Shown in pieces: positions 31,197 through 34,737 of a stretch of 34,737 bases of DNA (its first letter is position 1; every line of letters begins with the position of its first letter). The translations under genes and the position numbers were made by a program. The notes under the pieces were generated by a model. That model was not told where the DNA came from. It saw only the letters and a program-made list of their open reading frames with translations, and made no database searches. Source of the stretch: an uncultured bacterium (GTDB taxonomy: Bacteria > Verrucomicrobiota > Lentisphaeria > Victivallales > UBA1829); assembly GCA_900549415.1 (NCBI GenBank), contig URNX01000035.1, forward strand, positions 1 through 34,737. The letters are read 5' to 3'.

Positions 31197-33138
31197 CAAA
31201 CTTGCAAAAACGTATGATCTCAATGCCGGAAGCTCCGGACTGACTCCATTGTTTCACATGGAAAAGAAATCCGAGCTGATCGTGACGCTTGATGAATCCG
31301 GAAATTTCCTGGATGCGGTGATTATTGCGGATAAGAAAGACCGTTCCGCCTTTATTCCATGTACGGAAGCTTCATCTTCGCGAACCTCCACGGCAGTGCA
31401 TCCGCACGGGCTTTCCGACACGGTCTCATATCTGGCGGGGGATCTGGTTCAGTATATTGATTGGAGAACTTTTGAAAAGAATGCAGACAAGGCTCAGAAA
31501 GGTTTGGAGAATGCGTTTCAGCAATACATGGCGCAGCTCAAAGGCTGGGTGGATTTTGATCCGGACAACTCTTTGATCCGTCCGGTTTACGAGTATCTGA
31601 ACCGGAAAAGCCTTTGCGGAGATCTGATCCGGAAAGGAATTTTCCCCGCCGATGCGGACGGGCATATCATTCCGGAGAAGCCGAAAAAGATTCCGGATGA
31701 GATGAAAGAGTTTTTCGCTCATCCGGTTTATTCGGCTGTAACGGGCTCAATCATCAAGGCTGTTGTTCTTTTTGAAATCTACCGGAAGGGGCAGACGTCT
31801 GTTCAGCTCTGGAAAGACAGAAGCGTGCAGGAAAGCTGGCAGCGCTACTATCTTTCCTCTGTCGATGCCGGAGCGGAATCCGGTTTTTGTCAGGCTCTGG
31901 GAAGGCAGCTTCCGCTGGCCCGTCTGCATCCGAAAGGCATTTCAAGGGCAAGTCTGAATTCAAAACTGATTTCGGCAAACGATACGAGCGAGTTTACGTT
32001 CCGCGGACGCTTCGATACCGCGCAGCAGGCAAGCGCAATCAGCATCGAAGCAAGTCAGAAAGCTCATTACGCTCTGCGCTGGCTGCTCGACAAGCAGGGA
32101 ATGTATGAAGGGGGAATGGCAATGGTTGCATGGGCGGTTGACGATGACCCGTCGGCTCCGCCTCCGGCAGTCTCTTCCGATGAGCTGTATGGAGACCCGT
32201 TCGCCGAAGTGAAAGCGGAGGATCCGCTTCCGGATACAGCGGAAGCGGCGGCAAAAGCGCTGAATCATCTGGCTGCAGGTTATTCCGGAAAACTGAATGC
32301 AAAAGGGCTTTGCTTCATGGTTCTTGACTCTGCAACTCCCGGAACGCTGGCGGTTCAGATTTTCCGCGACCTGGAAGGTTCTCTTTACCTGAAGAACATT
32401 CTGCACTGGCACACGGAGTGCGCATGGAAACAGTTTTACGGAAAGGACAAACAGTTTTACGGCGCCCCGTCCCCGCACGACATTATTCATGCGGCATACG
32501 GCGATATGCGGGCGGATGACAAGCGCTGGGAAAGCGTTATCCGGATTCTGCCCTGTATTCTGGATGCCGCTCCGATCCCGCGCGATATCGTGGACTGCGT
32601 GGTACGCCGTGTTTCTCACCCGGCTCCGGAAGATAAAAACTTTTATAGAAATCTCGGCATAGCGTGTGCCGTTTACCGCTATGCAAACCAAAGGAGGAAA
32701 TATACAATGGCTCTTGACCGTTCTTTGAAGTCCAGAGATTACCTGTATGGCCGTCTGCTGGCGGTGGCGGATTATCTGGAATACAGTGTCCTTAACGATT
32801 CGGAAGCGAAACGCCCGACCAATGCAATGCGTCTGATGGCGCATTTCGCCGATCATCCCTGCTCGACATGGAGAAATCTGATGGGGCTTTTGAATTCGTA
32901 TAAGAACCGTCTCGCCGTCAGCAAGCCGCAGCTGCTGGGCTTCCTGGAGAGCGAGTTCGGACAAATCTGCAGCAGCTTCGACCCTGCGGATTTTAACAGC
33001 GACCGTCCGCTTGCCGGCGAATTCCTGCTGGGGTATTATTGCGAAAAAGCGCTTTTCTTTACGAAGAAGGCGGATCGCCCTGCAGAGGCTGGCAAGGCGG
33101 AGGAAAACAACAGTGAACAGGAACAGTTCAAATTTTAA
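31183..33138 (+). CDS. cas8c: Cas8c/Csd1, Cascade large subunit (type I-C)
   Basis: The 651-residue protein matches the Csd1 family: an N-terminal FHMEKKSELIVTLDESG region, a conserved middle (ASAISIEASQKAHYALRWLL and SGKLNAKGLCFMVLDSATPG) and a helical C-terminal domain. The large subunit reads the PAM and helps open target DNA. The start overlaps the cas5c end. The last 143 residues are probably also made alone as Cas11c from the internal start at 32707. Confidence 0.92.
   Translation: MSWIDKLAKTYDLNAGSSGLTPLFHMEKKSELIVTLDESGNFLDAVIIADKKDRSAFIPCTEASSSRTSTAVHPHGLSDTVSYLAGDLVQYIDWRTFEKNADKAQKGLENAFQQYMAQLKGWVDFDPDNSLIRPVYEYLNRKSLCGDLIRKGIFPADADGHIIPEKPKKIPDEMKEFFAHPVYSAVTGSIIKAVVLFEIYRKGQTSVQLWKDRSVQESWQRYYLSSVDAGAESGFCQALGRQLPLARLHPKGISRASLNSKLISANDTSEFTFRGRFDTAQQASAISIEASQKAHYALRWLLDKQGMYEGGMAMVAWAVDDDPSAPPPAVSSDELYGDPFAEVKAEDPLPDTAEAAAKALNHLAAGYSGKLNAKGLCFMVLDSATPGTLAVQIFRDLEGSLYLKNILHWHTECAWKQFYGKDKQFYGAPSPHDIIHAAYGDMRADDKRWESVIRILPCILDAAPIPRDIVDCVVRRVSHPAPEDKNFYRNLGIACAVYRYANQRRKYTMALDRSLKSRDYLYGRLLAVADYLEYSVLNDSEAKRPTNAMRLMAHFADHPCSTWRNLMGLLNSYKNRLAVSKPQLLGFLESEFGQICSSFDPADFNSDRPLAGEFLLGYYCEKALFFTKKADRPAEAGKAEENNSEQEQFKF
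32691..32709 (+). promoter_or_regulatory. Internal ribosome site and start inside cas8c
   Basis: AAGGAGG (32691-32697) lies 9 nt before an in-frame ATG (32707-32709). A near-perfect Shine-Dalgarno inside a coding region is unlikely to be chance and marks the Cas11c start. Confidence 0.8.
32707..33138 (+). CDS. cas11c: Cas11c small subunit, nested in-frame in cas8c
   Basis: The 143-residue product starts MALDRSLKSRDYLYGRLLAV and is helical throughout, as small subunits are. Internal translation of Cas11 from cas8 genes is established for type I-C systems; here the strong ribosome site and frame support it directly. Cas11c lines the Cascade belly and steadies the target strands. It ends at the same stop as cas8c, 27 nt before cas7c. 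Confidence 0.78.
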   Translation: MALDRSLKSRDYLYGRLLAVADYLEYSVLNDSEAKRPTNAMRLMAHFADHPCSTWRNLMGLLNSYKNRLAVSKPQLLGFLESEFGQICSSFDPADFNSDRPLAGEFLLGYYCEKALFFTKKADRPAEAGKAEENNSEQEQFKF

Positions 33139-33165
33139 GAAAACTGCAAATAAGGAGAAAACACT

Positions 33166-33984
33166 ATGTCTTTGACCAGAAAAATTGATTTTGCCGTCGT
33201 CTTCAGCGTAAAACATGCCAATCCGAACGGCGACCCTCTGAACGGGAACCGCCCGCGTACTACGTATGAAGGGTTCGGCGAGGTTTCCGATGTGTGTTTG
33301 AAACGCAAACTCCGCGACCGCCTGATGGATGCGGGCGAATCCATTTTTGTGCAGTCGGACGACCGCCGCAACGATGCGTATCTCACGCTTCTTCAGCGTG
33401 CAAAAGGCGAGCTTAAAGGAGTCAAACCGGCAGACTATGAGAAAGCTGCGTGCGGAAAATGGTTTGACGTCCGGGCTTTCGGCCAGGTCTTTGCTTTCAA
33501 GAAAGAGGGAAAGGGCGATGCGGATGCGGTTTCCGTCGGCGTCCGCGGACCGGTTACGCTGCAGTCTGCGTTTTCTCTGGCGCCGGTGGACATCGCCGGA
33601 GTTCAGATTACAAAGAGCGTCAGCAACGAAGGCGACGGATCGAAGAAGTCTGCGGATACGATGGGCATGAAGTACCGCGTGGATTCGGGCATTTATGTCT
33701 TCTACGGCGCGATGAGTCCGCAGCTTGCCGGCAAGACCGGATTCTCTGACGGGGATGCGGAAAAAATCAAAGCTGTTCTGCCGAAACTGTTTGAAGGCGA
33801 CGCCTCTTCCGCCCGCCCGGATGGAAGCATGCGCGTCCTGAAAGTCATCTGGTGGGAGCACAACTGCCCGAATGGAGTCTGCTCCTCCGCAAAGGTTCAC
33901 GCCGCGCTGAAGGTTCACGGAGACGGCTCCGTGGAGATTACTCCGATCCCCGGAGTCAAGGTTGAGGAAATCGAAGGTTTCTGA
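33166..33984 (+). CDS. cas7c: Cas7c/Csd2, Cascade backbone subunit (type I-C)
   Basis: The 272-residue RAMP protein forms the crRNA-bound backbone filament. It starts with KIDFAVVFSVKHANPNGDPLNGNRPR, the Csd2 signature, and has RGPVTLQSAFSLAPVDI and MGMKYRVDSGIYVFYG in the middle. Length is typical (about 280). AAGGAG precedes the ATG. Confidence 0.95.
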   Translation: MSLTRKIDFAVVFSVKHANPNGDPLNGNRPRTTYEGFGEVSDVCLKRKLRDRLMDAGESIFVQSDDRRNDAYLTLLQRAKGELKGVKPADYEKAACGKWFDVRAFGQVFAFKKEGKGDADAVSVGVRGPVTLQSAFSLAPVDIAGVQITKSVSNEGDGSKKSADTMGMKYRVDSGIYVFYGAMSPQLAGKTGFSDGDAEKIKAVLPKLFEGDASSARPDGSMRVLKVIWWEHNCPNGVCSSAKVHAALKVHGDGSVEITPIPGVKVEEIEGF

Positions 33985-34001
33985 GGCCGGAGTTCCGCCG
34001 G

Positions 34002-34637
34002 ATGTGCAGCTGTCCCGAAGATGAAATCATCCAGCTGTCGGCTGTTCAGCACGTCGCTTTCTGCGAGCGCCAGTGCTACCTGATTCATGTAGAGCAGATC
34101 TGGAGCGAGAATTTTTTCACCGTTTCCGGATCGCTCTCTCATCAGCGCGTGGATTCGGAGGAGACTACGTACACCGCCGATGGATTGAAACAGGTGCGTT
34201 CGCTTCTGCTGAACTCTGCAAAATACGGTTTGAGCGGACGCGCCGACCTGATAGAATTCGACTCCGCCGGGCGTGCGTATCCCGTCGAGTACAAAATCGG
34301 GCGCCCGAAGCTTGATGACTGCGATGCCGTTCAGCTTTGCGCGCAGGCGTTCTGTCTGGAGGAGATGCTGCACATCCCGGTTCCCTGCGGAGCCGTTTAT
34401 TACGGGCGCACACGTCAGCGGATGGAGTTCGAATTGAATTCGGAGCTGCGGGGGAAAACGGAGGAACGGATTCGCCGTGCCCATGAGCTGTTTCATCTTG
34501 CGGCTGCGCCTCCGCCGCCGGAAGATGAAACAAAATGCAGGAGCTGTTCTCTTCGGGATCTCTGTGTGCCGGAATTGCGGAATCTGAAATCCCCGGAGAC
34601 ATATATCCGCAACTTTCTGAGGGAGGATGTTTTGTGA
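34002..34637 (+). CDS. cas4: Cas4 exonuclease of CRISPR adaptation
   Basis: The 211-residue protein trims prespacers and selects PAM-bearing ends together with Cas1-Cas2. The RecB-like site is visible: GRADLIE (Asp82), PVEYK (Glu96, Lys98) and Gln111. The iron-sulphur cluster cysteines are Cys21 (FCERQC) and Cys179, Cys182, Cys188 (CRSCSLRDLC). It overlaps the next gene by 4 nt (GTGA). Confidence 0.95.
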   Translation: MCSCPEDEIIQLSAVQHVAFCERQCYLIHVEQIWSENFFTVSGSLSHQRVDSEETTYTADGLKQVRSLLLNSAKYGLSGRADLIEFDSAGRAYPVEYKIGRPKLDDCDAVQLCAQAFCLEEMLHIPVPCGAVYYGRTRQRMEFELNSELRGKTEERIRRAHELFHLAAAPPPPEDETKCRSCSLRDLCVPELRNLKSPETYIRNFLREDVL

Positions 34638-34737
34638 AGAAACTGCTGAATGTTCTCTATTATAAAGAAGAAAGAGGTTTACGCAGGGCGGACGGGGTCG
34701 ATTTAGGTCAAATCTGGACGGAGACAGGTTTACTCAA
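34634..34737 (+). CDS. cas1: Presumed cas1, start only (runs off the window)
   Basis: A GTG start at 34634 overlaps the cas4 stop and follows GGGAGG by 7 nt. The first residues MKKLLNVLY fit type I-C Cas1, which commonly begins MKKLLNTLYV. From codon 10 on (YKEERGLRRADGVDL) I see no resemblance to the usual VTxPxxYLSLDG continuation, though the frame stays open to the edge. It could be a diverged Cas1, an interrupted gene or an assembly artefact. Confidence 0.55.
   Translation, partial: MKKLLNVLYYKEERGLRRADGVDLGQIWTETGLL

Noticed and set aside
31960..33918. 652-codon minus-strand open frame over cas8c and cas7c
   Set aside because: Shadow frame; spans two intact cas genes and their ribosome sites.

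Overview
The window reads as a piece of a Lentisphaerota (Victivallis-like) chromosome. This is an inference from gene content: very large secreted glycoside hydrolases, pseudopilin-type FTLIE proteins placed next to them, a core operon with ordinary Gram-negative genes (bamA), and a GC-rich, glutamate/arginine-rich coding style. No 16S gene is present to prove it.

Left part (1-18.3 kb): a polysaccharide and sugar-use region. It opens with the end of a PUA/EVE-like protein fused to a PD-(D/E)XK nuclease domain. Next comes a LacI-family regulator divergent from a cytoplasmic clan-A glycosidase. Two look-alike modules follow on the minus strand, each a pseudopilin gene followed 21 nt later by a giant secreted glycosidase (1700 and 1118 aa). 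One module lies downstream of a GntR/periplasmic-binding-type regulator; the other is divergent from an AraC regulator over a very compact divergent promoter. An ADP-ribosylglycohydrolase-family protein with its own promoter closes this part.

Middle part (18.3-26.9 kb): a nine-gene minus-strand housekeeping operon in the order prs-rplY-pth-rpsF-ssb-rpsR-rplI-dnaB-bamA. It has a clear promoter, a leader of about 190 nt that can fold, and an intrinsic terminator after bamA. A tRNA-Ser(UGA) lies just beyond the promoter, transcribed the other way.

Right part (27-34.7 kb): accessory DNA. A YopX-like/ankyrin fusion protein is followed by a type I-C CRISPR-Cas operon (cas3-cas5c-cas8c-cas7c-cas4-cas1). 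cas8c carries an in-frame internal ribosome site and start that would make the small subunit Cas11c. The window ends about 100 nt into the presumed cas1, whose sequence stops looking like Cas1 after about nine codons. No CRISPR array is visible.
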